Assembly: GCF_041146395.1 (NCBI RefSeq)
Contig: NC_091010.1
Span: 49,992,001-50,056,000 of the forward strand
From: Eulemur rufifrons
Taxonomy: Eukaryota > Chordata > Mammalia > Primates > Lemuridae
Length of the DNA stretch: 64,000 nucleotides
Direction: 5' to 3'
Of the stretch, positions 14,405 to 26,359 are shown one piece after another (position 1 is the first letter of the stretch; each line of letters starts with the position of its first letter). A model generated the notes under the pieces. That model saw only the letters and a program-made list of their open reading frames with translations, did not search any database and was not told the DNA's origin. The translations under genes and the position numbers were made by a program.

Positions 14405-14630
14405 CCTAGCAGGTTCCATGTGCTAGGCTCCGTGCTAGAGGCAGCCATATGCAAATGAGCGCATGTGACCCATAACAAATTCTGGGAATGGGTACAAGCG
14501 AGATCCCCACCTAACAGAAGAAGATGCTGAGGTTCTGACAGTCAGTGACTTGCCCAAGGTCACATAGCCAGGGTGTAGTAGGGCCTGGATTCCAACCCCA
14601 GTGGGCCTGGTTTCAAACCCTGCGTTTTTT
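14405..14630 (-). repeat. MIR, reverse
   Basis: GTGACTTGCCCAAGGTCACA with ATGTGCTAGGCTCCGTGCTA upstream. Confidence 0.85.
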
Positions 14631-15139
14631 CCCTGCCTCATGGTGCAGCCTCATACTATACGACCCATGGACTCTTGGAAAGCCAAGGGAGTTGGGGAGC
14701 CCAGGGGGTGGGAGGCGGGGGGGAGCCTGCAGAGGGGGCTGAGCTGAGGAAAGGAGGGGAAGCCGGCAGGGTGCTGGCCTCAGCTGGGACAGCCTCGCCT
14801 GGCCGGTGGGCTTGCCAAGGCCTCACTCACTCCTGCAGAGATGAAAATAGACATCTCGGCACCCACACCGCAACCCCCTGCTGAGAGTGCTCCCTCATGC
14901 TGTCCCCTGCCAGCTGGTGGCCACTCCCCAGCCCCTAGGAGGAAGCTCACAGGCTTGCCAGGCTATTTTGAAAGCTTAAAGCCCTGAGGAATGTACCCAA
15001 CCTGGCACTCCCCTGGGCAACCTCTCATCCACTAACCCGCCAGGACTGGGCACCCTCCTCCTACTGTAGAAGCCTCCAGAGGGCAGAGGAGAGGCTCAGT
15101 AGGTCCCAAGAATGGACAGGGATGGAGTTTGGTTCTGTC

Positions 15140-15184
15140 AGGGGCTTTGGGCCTCGATTTCCTTGTCTTTAAAATGGGAAGATA
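15140..15184 (+). repeat. MIR fragment, interrupted by Alu
   Basis: GGGCCTCGATTTCCTTGTCT then AAAATGGGAAGAT, which is duplicated after the Alu. Confidence 0.6.
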
Positions 15185-15541
<357 letters not shown>

Positions 15542-16264
15542 CTAACGTTCTCTGTTCTCTGGGCTTTTCTGTGTCTGGGTAGGGGCTTCTTTGGGGGAAC
15601 GCTGCAGTGGGACAGAGACTGGCCCCTGCTCCAGGCAACTCCAGCTTCCAGCAGAGAGGCTGGGTCAACAGGGAGGGAAGTCACAAGCTGAAAACGCAAC
15701 CTCTGGGCATGTGACCATCAGCATGTCTTCCTTATATTGATCTGAAGCCACTTCCTGCTAACTCCTGCCCGCACGCACTAGTTCTGCCTCTGGGGCCACA
15801 GAGGACAGATCCAACTCCTCTCCTGAAAGAGACCCCTCTCCCTGAATCTCCTCTGCTCGAGGCTAACTGCCCTATTTCTCCTGTGTCTTCCACCACCCAA
15901 GTGGCCCGCTTCATACCCTGTTCCCATTAAGTGTGCGCTGGGAGCAGAATGCAACCTTCACCTGGGCAGACAGGTGTAGACAGCCTGAGAGAGCAGAACA
16001 GAAACAGATTCTCCCCGCGTCCCTCTCTCTTAACTTTCTAAATCCTCAACTTCTGAGCGCCCTCTAAGGAATGTGAATTCTGTGACTGCACACCCAGGAT
16101 CCGGAGCGTCACCCATGCTGCTGCCCCCCGCCCCCAGCTCCCAGGCAACCCAAACCCTGACACCTGCTTCTATGGAAACCAAACCTCCTGCTGCCCGCAC
16201 TTGGGCCAAGTGATTTCATGGATCAAAACCCATTACGTTTCTTTTTTCAGGACAGTACCGTATT

Positions 16265-16350
16265 TTGAGAATCTACTCAAGGTATCATGGTGGGGAAGGG
16301 GATGAGGAGTTATTGTTTAATGGATACAGAGTTTCAATTTCGCAAGACAT
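16265..16350 (+). mobile_element. Short L1 3'UTR fragment
   Basis: GGATGAGGAGTTATTGTTTA and ACAGAGTTTCAATTTCGCAA match the L1M 3'UTR pattern. Confidence 0.6.
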
Positions 16351-16480
16351 GGCAAATCATGGATGTTTTATTCTTTTTGACGCTACTGAGAATGGAATTG
16401 TTTTCTCAATTTCCTTCTCGGATTGTTCATTCAAAACTCATTATATTAATACCTATTTAATTCCAACCTTCTCCGAGGTA
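16351..16480 (-). mobile_element. L1 ORF2 fragment, reverse
   Basis: TTTTTGACGCTACTGAGAAT and GGAATTGTTTTCTCAATTTC match the reverse strand of L1 ORF2. It abuts an L1 fragment in the opposite orientation, perhaps a 5' inversion. Confidence 0.65.
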
Positions 16481-16489
16481 GTTTTGGAA

Positions 16490-16650
16490 GCTGGCCTGTT
16501 ACCTGAAGCATCCTCTCTCCTTTCTCCCTGTGTCACCTGTAAACATGAGCAGGATGCCATCAATATCCCATGCAGGTCATTGACAACATTTTGGGTCAGA
16601 GACAGAGAACGGAGTCCTGTGGCACACCCCTAGAGACTCTCCTTCAAGTC
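16490..16650 (-). mobile_element. L3/CR1-like LINE fossil (reverse transcriptase part)
   Basis: On the minus strand the stretch starts like the GVPQxSVL motif of CR1-class reverse transcriptases, continues with VNDL and ends near the position of the FADDT motif. Frames are broken. CR1/L3 elements ceased activity before placental mammals arose, so this would be one of the oldest repeats here. Confidence 0.5.
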
Positions 16651-16929
16651 AGGGCTGACACACTTGGCTTAGTTCTGTATGAAGCTGAGAACAGGGGTGC
16701 TCTTGGGTAAAACACGGTAGTCTACAACAAATTATTTTATTTTTCAAACCATAGAGGAGCTCCCTAGATAAAAGAATTGTCAGAAAGTTTTTTCATAAAA
16801 TGAGAAATCCTCTTGTAAATTGAACAAGTCACAAATGGACCTGCTTTGCACACCCAGGGTTCCTGAACTCTTCATGGGCTAGCAAAGGTGCCCGTGGTTG
16901 CTCAGGGCCCCCATGTGCTGGACTCCTGG

Positions 16930-17050
16930 CTGGGCATTTCAGGCATACACGCACATTTGGGGCATCCTCACCCTCATTTTGCAAGCAAGGATACTTGGGC
17001 TCAGGTTTCATGAGCTGCCTAACATCACACAGATGTAAACCCAGGTGCAC
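16930..17050 (-). repeat. MIR fragment, reverse
   Basis: CTCATTTTGCAAGCAAGGAT and AACATCACACAGATG are degraded MIR landmarks. Confidence 0.5.
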
Positions 17051-17469
17051 GCCAGAGTTCCTTAGGAAGGCTCCACCTGCTCATGTACTCTGTCTGGACT
17101 GAGCCCAGAACCCCACCCTGGGCCCCCAGCATGCTCCCCAGCTCCTGCCTGTGTCAGACAGCTAAGCTCTCCTGGGGAACACGATAGATCGTGGGAAACA
17201 GGAGCCGAGACTCCCAATGCTAGGATTTTCCCCTAGTGAGCAGCATAATTCCTTCTGGGGCCCCGAGCACACGTTAGAGCCCAGCAGAAATCTAGACCCA
17301 CTCTGTCCAGGGTCTGCCAGCAAAGCAAGCCCTGCCCAAGTTCAGGAGAAAAGGATATGCTTGGGCTTCACGTGAACTACCTGTAGAATGGGTCTCCCAA
17401 CAGTAATAGAAACTGACGTCACAGGGTTGTGCTCACGATCCTGAACCACCTCCCTCCCTGCCACTCTGG

Positions 17470-17760
17470 GCCCTCTCTGCCCGGAACATTCTTCCCCGCC
17501 TTCCAGATTTGCAGAGCTGCCTCCCGTTCATGCTTCAGAGCATCCTGTCCCTGTCCAGTTGAATCCTGCTCTCAGTCCGTCGCTGCATGTCCACTCACGT
17601 GACTCTTTGGTTAATGCCACTTGTCCCAGCTAGTCGGTAAGCTCCCTCCTCTCCTGGCATGTAATTGTTTTGGTTCACCCAGGGATCTGCAGCACCTGAC
17701 ATGGTGCCTGGCACACAGTAAGCACTTAATAAATACTTGCTGGATGAGTGAAAGGTATCA
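17470..17760 (+). repeat. L2 3' end
   Basis: TCTGCCCGGAACATTCTTCC to GGTGCCTGGCACACAGTAAG and AATAAATACTTGCTGGATGA, about 290 bp in L2 order. Confidence 0.85.
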
Positions 17761-18184
17761 GATGAGCTAAGGGACATGGGCATGCTTTTCATAAGGTCAG
17801 CAAGGGGTTAGCATGGTCACCATTAGGTAATAAGGAGACCCTGCTTGGAGGGGTTTGGAGGCTAACGGGTGATTTTCAGAATGAGCAAGAGGTAGGGAGA
17901 AGCAGAGGGCATGGCAGTGACCAAGGGATGGATCCAGTTCCTTCCACACAAGGATATCCTGAGGCTAATCTGTCATCCTGACAGGTCCACACCCATTGCA
18001 GATGACCACATCGAATGAATTACCCAGGGAGCCTGGAGTGGAGGAGGGGCAGGATGGAGACAAGGAAATTAGGTCCTCAGCAGCCATTACACCTTATATA
18101 GCACCAAGGCATGTGCTTAAAGACTAGGTCACTTGTGGGAGGGGCTGGAGGAATTCCTGCTGCTCCCCAGGCCCCCTCCTCTTC

Positions 18185-18275
18185 CACTTCCCCCAGTCTG
18201 GAATGCTCACTCTCCCCTATGTCCCTTCTCACCTCTTACCCACCCTTCAAGGCCTTCCCTCCCTGACAAGTCTAC
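18185..18275 (+). repeat. L2 fragment, left of a MIR
   Basis: CACCCTTCAAGGCCTTCCCT; the L2 seems to resume at about 18520. Confidence 0.6.
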
Positions 18276-18294
18276 TAAAACAGAGTCTCTATTG

Positions 18295-18508
18295 TGGTAT
18301 CATGCAGAGAATGTGGTTTGGAGTTAGAAAGACATGCCAGTTCAGGCCCAGCTCCACCCCCATGAGCTGTGTGGTACTGGGCAAGCTACCTAACCTCTCT
18401 GAGCCTCAGTCCTGTATTTGTAAAATGAACCTCACAGGGGTGCTGTGAGAATTAAACAGGTTGTAGGTACAAGGCACACAGCCCACAGCCTGGCACACGG
18501 TATGCTTA
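18295..18508 (+). repeat. MIR, apparently inside an L2
   Basis: GGTACTGGGCAAGCTACCTA, CTCTGAGCCTCAGTCC and CTGGCACACGG. Confidence 0.85.
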
Positions 18509-18519
18509 GCATGCCATGA

Positions 18520-18670
18520 GTCCCTTCCAGCCCTTTCCTAGAATCCTCACGCAGTTTGTGGTACCCAGTTCCGTTGGGCCCATGCAAGGAGGTCTTCTCT
18601 CTATAACTAGATCATGAGGTTTTCGAGGGTAGGGCTACATTCTGGTCACCTCTGCACAGTCCTCAGAGAG
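18520..18670 (+). repeat. L2 fragment, right of the MIR
   Basis: AGATCATGAGGTTTTCGAGG and GGGCTACATTCTGGTCACC fit the late L2 3'UTR. Confidence 0.5.
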
Positions 18671-18674
18671 AGCA

Positions 18675-18890
18675 GTGTTGCAAAGTCACGGGGACTAGGT
18701 TTGAATGCCAACGCTGCCACCTGCTATCTGTATGACCAAGGGCAAATATTCCTACACCTTCCAGACCCTCCGTTTCCTCAGCTGTAAAGTGGAGATGACA
18801 AGAGTGGGTGGTAACAGCCCTCCCTGGCAGAGGGCCGCTGTGAGGCTCAGTGAGGCGTATGTGAAGCGGCTTTGCACGGCTCCTGGTGCA
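18675..18890 (+). repeat. MIR
   Basis: TGAATGCCAACGCTGCCACC, TCCGTTTCCTCAGCTGTAAA and CCGCTGTGAGGCTCAGTGAG. Confidence 0.82.
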
Positions 18891-20374
18891 GGATTACAGC
18901 CCAGCTAATGCTGGAGGCTCTGCTCGCCATCCCTGCAGGGGCACTGGCACATCTTTGGGAGCAAGAGAAGGAAGTCTTTGTAACAAGATGCTATGGTTCT
19001 CTGTTCTGCATTTGGGTAACGAAGCTGATGCATAGGTAGCCAGACCCGGCAGGACAAGGAGAGAAAGTTAATAAGCTCGTGCAAGTGCCAGGGCCCAAAT
19101 CAGCCAAAGGAACAAGAGTCCATTCTCTACACCTGGGAGTTCTTCCCGATGATTCATGGACAACAGTCTCACATTGCAAGTCCGGAGAGCAATTTTACCA
19201 CCACTCCCCAAATGAGCTTCCCCCAGCTCATTAAAGCAGGCCAGCAGCTCAGAGTTCGGTCAGCTTGCAAGCAATGGCCTCCTTGGGGATGGCCCTGAGA
19301 TAACCCAGCCTAACTTTTTAACAAAAGCAAGATGATTTCTGGGTCCCTTTCTATTAAGTCACACTGGCCCTACAGTCTTCCCTGGCTTCACAAGCTCAAC
19401 CTGGTGGCGGGAGGGGGGTGGGAGAAGCCAGACTTCACATCACTCAGATATTCCACTTTCAGAGTCAGGGGGCGGGGGGAGCCCTCCTGCCTGAGATGCT
19501 CCCTAGATCCCAAGGGCAGGGCCTCTGCTAGAGCCATCAGCCCTATCGCAAGTGCCCATCTTCATCTCAGACCAGGATGAGGAATCTCTTCCTGCCACTC
19601 TGCCTTTCGAGTCTTGGGAGAACAAAGAATGTTTCTGTTCTGCATTTCCTTCTGTCTCCTCCTGACCTCGCCCCAGCCCAAGTCACAGTTGGATGGCTGC
19701 TTGGGTGAGCCATGATACATACATTGGCGCATTAATTTATTTCCCAGGTGACAGGCGATGTTGCAACTCCTGCAGCTGCATGTGGAATACACACGTGCTT
19801 TCCTTTTTGAATGGAGCAGTCACCCGTTGCAGCTCACGCTGTCTCGATAGTTCTTCCCCTTTTGAAGTCTCCGCCACATCTTCTGCCCACTGAGTGGGAA
19901 GTTCCATGCTGCCGGGTTCTTATTTTCTTAACACAGTGGAAATATTTGGCCTTTTCCATAATATTTAGCTCTCCTGGTACAATACATAGACAGCGCTTTT
20001 TTCTGTTGTGATTTCAAGGGACTGTTTATTTAATGGCGATCTGTAGGATACCACACACTGCTAAGGGAGGCCGGCCCTGCAGATGGGGTGGGGAGTGGCC
20101 AGAGGAGCCGTCTAGAAGGCTGTGCTCCTAACCCACTTCTGGGACACACGCAGGCATCCCAGCTTCTCTTAAACAGTGTAATTTATTATGCTTCTTTTAA
20201 GTTAAAGAGGCTCTCGGAGTCACAACCCCCACCTCAGAAAGCAATAAAGGAGACTAAAATGAACATTTGTGAGGGTAAGAAGGTAATGCCACTTTTTAAA
20301 GGAAGGATTTTATTTGTTTTCTTAAATAGGTCTGGTTCTAGCCTTTGAAGATGACGGATTAACATGTAATCCTG
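18891..20374. other. Unassigned intronic sequence
   Basis: I see no repeat body, exon or RNA gene in this stretch. Confidence 0.55.
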
Positions 20375-20560
20375 TGTTAGCCACCCAGCAAGTATTTACT
20401 GAGCACCTGCTAAGTGCAAATCTCAGTGGAGCAAGACAGGGGCGGGATGGAGGGGGGCAGGCCCTGGGAGAAGAAGGGGAAGGAAGACCCTAAAGCTGCC
20501 TGCCCGGAACTCATGATGTAGCTGGAGAAATGAGACAAACATCACATGTGTATAACACAC
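20375..20560 (-). repeat. L2 3' end, reverse
   Basis: AGTATTTACTGAGCACCTGC at the left and GGAACTCATGATGTAGCTGG further on. Confidence 0.7.
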
Positions 20561-21234
20561 AACCTAAAGCTATGTGAAAGCCCTGCTGGAACATGGCAAA
20601 GTAAAAGCCAGCACAAAAAAGACAAGACTTCAGTAACAGTCCACACTAGCAATACAGGACATCACAAAACAGTTATGACTAGTTATCAGTTCAATGGTTT
20701 AGGCCAAAAGTTGGGCAGTGCTAGGTAGGGTTCTTTATCCTATTTATCCTCAGCAAACAACCCCACCTTTTTTCCATTTGCAAGCAAAGCTACAGACCCC
20801 AATGTAAACAGAGCTAAACCCCAAACCTGGCTCCCGTGATTGGGGTGACAATAGGGCAGTCTGCAGTCCCACCCCACTGTGGGCAGACTCAGGTGGAGAG
20901 GACCTCTCAGCACCATTCCCAGGGCACTCTGCAAGAAGGCCAGTGAGGCGTCATGGCGCTGAGCTAAGGCGGGAAGCAAAATAAGGGGTTTATTTCAGAT
21001 TAAGTCAAAAAACAAAGGAGGCTTAGTTTTGAGAAGCTGGCTGAATTCTTAAGATAATGGAAGAAGGTTTTAGGTTTCTGGTCCTATTAGTGAGAACTAG
21101 GTAGGACATTACAAAAAGAACTTTTATTCCAGACAAGGAAGACAGGCCAGGAAGGAATGATATGAAGAGATTAAGATTCACTATGTCTCCCAGCGTGGAT
21201 TGGATTGGTCCATGGGGAGAAGGGCCAACAGCCT

Positions 21235-21338
21235 GGAAGTTCATCTGGGCATTAGCAAGTGTTGGTGAGGATGTAGGGAGATGAGAACTCTCATTCACAG
21301 CGTATAAACTGGAAAGCAATAAACAAATCCCACTCCTT
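21235..21338 (+). mobile_element. L1M fragment, left of Alu
   Basis: AGCAAGTGTTGGTGAGGATG continues across the 21339-21635 Alu. Confidence 0.8.
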
Positions 21339-21635
21339 GGCCAGGCAAGTTGGCTCACACCTATAATCCCAGCACTTTGGGAGGCCAAGATGGGAGGATC
21401 GCTTGAGCCCAGGAGTTTGAGACCACTCTGGGCAATACAGTGAGACCCCTTCTCTACAAAAAATAAAACAATTAGCCAGGCGTGGTGTTGCAGGCCTGTA
21501 GTCCCAGCTAGTCAGGAGGCTGAGGCAGGAGAATCACTTGGGCCTAGAAGTTCAAGGTTGCTGTATGGTATGACCATGCCACTGCACTCTAGCTCAGGTA
21601 ACAGAACAAGACCCTGTCTCAAAAAAGAAAAAAAA
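21339..21635 (+). repeat. AluJ-like SINE inserted in L1M
   Basis: Dimer with old-type CTGGGCAATACAGTGAGACCCC. The target-site duplication ATCCCACTCCT lies on both sides, splitting an L1M fragment. Confidence 0.95.
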
Positions 21636-22000
21636 GCATCCCACTCCTGGGTATACATACCAGAGAAATCTCTGTGGCGGTGGGGCTGCGAGGTATAAGG
21701 ATGTTTGCTGCAGCAATGTTTGCAGTAGAGGGCATTGGAGGCAACCACAGTGTCCACCAACAAGGAGAATGAGTAAATAAAACGTGGTGGATGTGGGGAT
21801 GGAATATTATGCAGCGGTCGGAAGCAACAAAGTAGAGGCACGTGACAATGTAAATAAACACAGTGTTGTGTAAAAACGGAAATTCCCAAACAAAATCAAG
21901 AGCATGATACCACTCATGTAGATCACAAACGACACACACAAACACACACACACACACACACAAAGCACAACCTATTTTCTGAGGATACACAGGCTTAGGT
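21636..22000 (+). mobile_element. L1M fragment, right of Alu
   Basis: CCCACTCCTGGGTATACATA, then the GGAATATTATGCAGCGGTCG motif typical of the end of L1 ORF2. Confidence 0.82.
21930..21962. repeat. (CA)n microsatellite
   Basis: CA repeat with one AAAC interruption, lying at the end of an L1M fragment. Confidence 0.95.
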
Positions 22001-22239
22001 TAAACAAATTAGAGTGGATGGCAGTCAGGATTAGGGGTGAAGGGGAAAATAAAAATAAAGCCAGATGAGGGTTTGCAATAGTGAGAGTATGCAATGAACT
22101 GAAAAACAGGATGCATCTCACTGGCTGTACCCGAGGCCAGAAAACCCAGCCTGGGACGTATACTTTTAGGCGGGAAAGGCAGGTGTAAAGCAGCCAGAGC
22201 CAGGAAGTTTTTCACGTGTCCTTCCAGTCTGTGTTTTCA

Positions 22240-22469
22240 TACTTTTACTACAAACACACATAAATGGAACGATATTTACCTAAATACCATTTACATAAAT
22301 GGTATATCAGATAACATTCTACTTCTTGCTTTTTCACTAAATATCATTTTAGGGCTCTTTCCATGATGATACTTCTAGAACCACTCATGTCCACTGTACA
22401 GAATTCCATCCTGTGAATACACCATACCTTATTTACCCCTCCCCTTCTCACGGGCATTTGTACTGTTCC
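22240..22469 (-). mobile_element. Old L1M fragment (outer layer of a nest, left part)
   Basis: Reverse L1 ORF2 end with CCTTATTTACCCCTCCCC and GCATTTGTACTGTTCCAA. It resumes at about 23214. Confidence 0.75.
22284..22305. repeat. Short inverted repeat, 10-bp arms
   Basis: ATACCATTTA and TAAATGGTAT are perfect inverted arms around a 2-bp centre, within an L1M fragment. Confidence 0.85.
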
Positions 22470-22625
22470 AAATGGTAGCCATTAGGGCTATTCAAGAATG
22501 TTCTGGTTCTTGTCCTGCCCAGGCATATGGTGGAATTGTGCTTCCTCAACAGTCTGAAGTTGGGTGTGACCAGATGACTTCTTTGGCCAGTGAAATGTGT
22601 TACTTTTGCACAGAAGCATTTTGTA
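22470..22625 (+). mobile_element. MLT1-like (ERVL-MaLR) LTR, left part
   Basis: AAGTTGGGTGTGACCAGATG and TTTGGCCAGTGAAATGTG match the middle of MLT1-type LTRs. An old, non-coding solo-LTR fragment inside an L1M copy and itself interrupted at 22626. Confidence 0.55.
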
Positions 22626-23015
22626 AAAATTGAGGCATAATCCACATACTTTTAAAGTCACCATTTTACAGTGTACAGTTCAGTGTTTTTAGTACCTTTG
22701 CAGAATAATATAACTAATACATCACCACTATCTAATTCTAGAACATGGTCATCACTCCAAAAGGAAACTTTGTACCAGTTAGCAATTATTTCCCATTCCC
22801 CACTACGTCCACCACCTGGAAACCACTAATCTACTTTCTGTTTCTATGGATTTACCTGTTTGGGGCATTTCGTATAAATGGAGTAACACAGTATATGGCC
22901 TTTTGTGTCTGGCTTCTTTCACTTAGCATAAAATTTTCAAAGTTCCTCCAGGTTGTAGCATGAATCAGCATTTCATTCCTTTTTTATGACTGAATAGTGT
23001 TCCGTGAACAGACCA
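22626..23015 (-). mobile_element. L1M 3'UTR/ORF2 fragment (innermost layer)
   Basis: Reverse strand of the same L1 part as 9080-9640: TTTTACAGTGTACAGTTCAG, CACCACTATCTAATTC, GGCCTTTTGTGTCTGGCTTC. Confidence 0.88.
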
Positions 23016-23213
23016 TTTAATTGCCAGCACCAGACACTGCTGCACTCTCTTCTCCTGCCCAGAGACCATGGAAGCACCGTGAGCCTTTGCCAGTCCCACT
23101 CCCTGGGTGTACAGCGAACAGTGGCCCCTACTGACCCCAGTGGGCGTGGGGCGTAAGCAAGAAATAGAATCTGGGGCTGTTTGTTGCCGTAGCCATCCTA
23201 GTCTGACTGATGC
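23016..23213 (+). mobile_element. MLT1-like (ERVL-MaLR) LTR, right part
   Basis: GCAAGAAATAGAATCTGGGG, then TGTTTGTTGCCGTAGCC and CTGACTGATGCACC resemble the 3' end of MLT1-type LTRs. It continues the 22470-22625 piece. Confidence 0.55.
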
Positions 23214-23490
23214 ACCAATTTTTCACTCTTTTACAAAGACGTAACAATCAAAATCATTGCATGTCTTCTCATGTGCATTTGGGATGTTTTATCTGGACCC
23301 TAGAGGATACAGTATACACTTAGACGCTGAACCACTAGGTCACAGGGTAAGCACACTTTCAAATTACTAGATAGTGCCAAATTGTTTTCCAAAGTGGTTA
23401 AACCATGTAAACTTCTACCAGCAGTATATGAGTGTTCCCACTTTCCCATATTCTCACCAACACTTGCTATTATTAGACTTTTCATTCTGT
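23214..23490 (-). mobile_element. Old L1M fragment (outer layer, right part)
   Basis: GAACCACTAGGTCACAGGGT and GCCAAATTGTTTTCCAAAGT, in the order expected after the 22240-22469 part. Confidence 0.82.
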
Positions 23491-23809
23491 GGTTTCTAAC
23501 AGGGAATCACAAAATCTTGAACAAAACTGTTAACTAGGGCACTTAAGGGTATAGAATATTCCAAGTATCTGGTGTTGACCAGGAAGCCCTTTATGTTACA
23601 TCTTTTGGATTTAAACATTATTTTAGCCTGCTCCCCATCCATAAATAGGGAAAAATACAGAATAATACAATGTTCCTGAAGTGACACAGACATCAGGGAC
23701 CCACAAGGGTCTTCATTGTAAACATCACTTGTCATGTTATGATTTAGATACAGATGGGGTAGGAGAGCGGATTAGATGTCAATTGACCTACCCGACATAA
23801 ATTCCAAAC

Positions 23810-23975
23810 TCTCTTATCTGCCAATGTCACTTCAATAATTTATCCTACAAAAATAGTAGCCCCGTTCCCAAAGATATGTATGGATGTTTAAGGCAGAATT
23901 TTTTGCAATGGCAAAAAAAAAAAAAAAAGTTAGGAACAATCTAAATGTTTATAAATAGACAGTTTTTAAAAATTC
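23810..23975 (+). mobile_element. Old L1M fragment
   Basis: TTTATCCTACAAAAATAG, GCAATGGC with an A-run and AGGAACAATCTAAATGTTTA match the L1M ORF2 end. Confidence 0.65.
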
Positions 23976-23999
23976 TATTTCTTTACTATCTACCCCTGA

Positions 24000-24105
24000 A
24001 CTGCCTTGATAGTGAGATGATAAATTTCCTTATGCTTTGAGATCAGTTCAGCTGGGATTTTGTTACTTGCAGCTGGACACCTCCTAACGAATTCCCCAGT
24101 TTTGC
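24000..24105 (+). mobile_element. Possible MaLR-type LTR end
   Basis: AGATGATAAATTTCCTTATG followed by TTTTGTTACTTGCAGC and CTCCTAAC resembles an LTR 3' end. Family not assigned. Confidence 0.35.
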
Positions 24106-24663
24106 ATCAGACCAGCTCTAGCTAGAAGCATAAACGCAGGCTGACTCGACACACGGAAAACTCCAAAGCTCTGGCAACTTCCCCCTCAGCTGCCCCTCAG
24201 AGACAAGTCCCATGACCCCGTGTTTTGAGGGAAGAGAGCCTGACCAGGAACCCAGAAACTTTTACCAGAACTTGGTGAGGGGGATGGGGAGTTCATCAAC
24301 ATTAAAAACAAATAAAGATGCTTTTTTGTCTCTCTCTCCTGACCCCCTCCCGGAAAGAGAGTCCCTGGGGGACGGATCAGCAAAGGCTTTGCGCAGTTTC
24401 CACCCCTCCCCCAGTCCCCGACCAGGCCAGAGGAAGCGATGGGAATAAAGGCAGGCGAGTTCCACATTTCCTGACATGTTGAAAGACCCAGCCGTGGCCA
24501 GCGCTAAGGTGCTGGGGTAGGAGAGAAAATCCCCTACTCGGGGGAACCGCACTCGGGAGCAGGGGCGGCCCTGCCAGGGCCCCGAGAGGGGCTGTGCCCA
24601 GGACTCCTCGGCCACCGCAGGGAACAAATCAAGCCCACCCGACATGCCAGCAAAGGGGCCGAT

Positions 24664-24980
24664 GATAGATGAAAACATTACACGAGTGAAAGCAGCACGT
24701 CACCAAAGACCACACGGTATGACTCCATGTATGAGAAATGTCCAGAACAGGCAGGTCCACAGGGACAGAAAGCAGATTGGTGGTTGCCCAGGGCTGGGAA
24801 CCAATGGGTGGTTGTCAGAGGTGCCGATGAAAGGGCACGGGGTTTCTTCTGGGGTAAGGAAAATGTTCTAAACTTGGTGGCTGCACAACTCTGTGGATAT
24901 ACTAAAAACGACTGAATGATACAGTTTAAATGAGTTAGTTGTATAGTAGGGGAATTATATCTCAATGAAGCTGCTCCCAA
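24664..24980 (+). mobile_element. L1M 3'UTR fragment
   Basis: AAATGTCCAGAACAGGCAGG, GGTGGTTGCCCAGGGCTGGG and AATTATATCTCAATGAAGCT: the same 3' end as 9570-9840. Confidence 0.87.
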
Positions 24981-25029
24981 AAGGGAGAGGGCTGTCCGCT
25001 GCCATCGCCTGCAGAGTGCAGTGAGGGTG

Positions 25030-25240
25030 CCAAGTGCCCGCTGTGTCCTGTGTTTTTACCATTAGTATTGCTTCTAGGCCAGCCACCAGCTCTGTGAGTT
25101 TGTCCTTTATTATTCCCCATTTTACAGATGAGGAAACTGAGGCTCAGGCAGATTAAGTAATTTGCCCAAGGTCACATGGCTAGTGGGGGACCCTAACTAG
25201 CTCCAGAAGTCCAGCTGCCGTAACCACTGCACTGTACCAC
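25030..25240 (-). repeat. MIR, reverse
   Basis: TTACAGATGAGGAAACTGAG and TTGCCCAAGGTCACATGGCT. Confidence 0.9.
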
Positions 25241-26359
25241 CACGTCCTAATACAGGTCAGCAGACATTAAAACCAACACACACGGTTAACACCATGTTAG
25301 GTGATCACCTAGTGGTAGTATTGGGCTGGGAACTTATTGCAGGCTGACTTTCGGAAACTGGTGCTGCTTGGGCTGCCTGGAGTGGGTCCACCTGCTTCCC
25401 AGAGTTTGCCTTGGCTGATGCTGGGGGCACATAGGTGGGGCAGAGGTGGCCCTTTGAGGTTCTTGGGGACACTGGCAGGAGCTGTCTGCTTCCAAGGAGT
25501 TTGTTTGGAGTCACCGATCTGGCCAGGTACCAGGGGGCCCTTTCCCAGCAGCTCTGGGAGCCAGAGGGTATCTGAGCCCCAGGCCAGGAGTAAATGCCTA
25601 ATGTCCCCCACACGGTCCAGCCGTGCGAATTCCCACTGCTCTGATGTGAGCTCTCACAGGCGGGTGCAGCCAGGCAACCCTGCTGGCCCCGTGGCCTCCG
25701 TCTGCCAAGAACTCACACTGACGACACGTCCACTCGCTGCTCCTTCCAGGAATCCAGACTGGGAAGGTCTGTCTCTCCGCCATTCCCTTACGTGATGGTG
25801 AAGTGAAATCACTCAGCAGATAACACTGACGGATCTGCGCTGCCTTCCCCACACGCCTGATCCCGAAACCTCCACGCGCACAGTGCAGAAATCAGACCAC
25901 ATGAACGAGCAGGTTGACTTTTGCTCTCAGGGCACGGAAACTAGGCATAAAGTTCCCCCACCCAGCTAGAATTTTCTACAGGCTCCTCTCCTTGAGGCCT
26001 GGGGGGTGACGGTGGGGGTGAACTCAAGGAGGTCTGGGGCTTCTCCCTCCCCTCCCAAAGTCCTTTCAGCCATCTCTCCTCCAGCCCCACCCTCCTCTGG
26101 GTCACAACAACTTGTCCCTGAAGCAGGTCCTCCCAGCACGCCCACCACAGGCAGTTCATGCAGTCCGGCCTCAGGGCCTCCGCTGGAGCGAGCAGTCCTG
26201 TTTCCAGAGCAAGTGCCCTGGGAGGAGACGGAGGCCTGCTCAGCAGAGGCACAGGCTCGGGAGAACCTCGCCTGCCAGCCTGCCCTCCACGGGGCACGGA
26301 TGCAGCAAAGCGTGGGGGTGAAGGTTGGTCAAATCTGCCTTGAGGGAGGGGCTCAGCCC
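25241..26359. other. Unassigned GC-rich intronic sequence
   Basis: No repeat recognised; overlapping open frames on both strands are compositional. Confidence 0.55.

Noticed and set aside
16265..16633. 122-codon plus-strand frame
   Set aside because: Assembled by chance from L1 and CR1-like fragments in mixed orientations.
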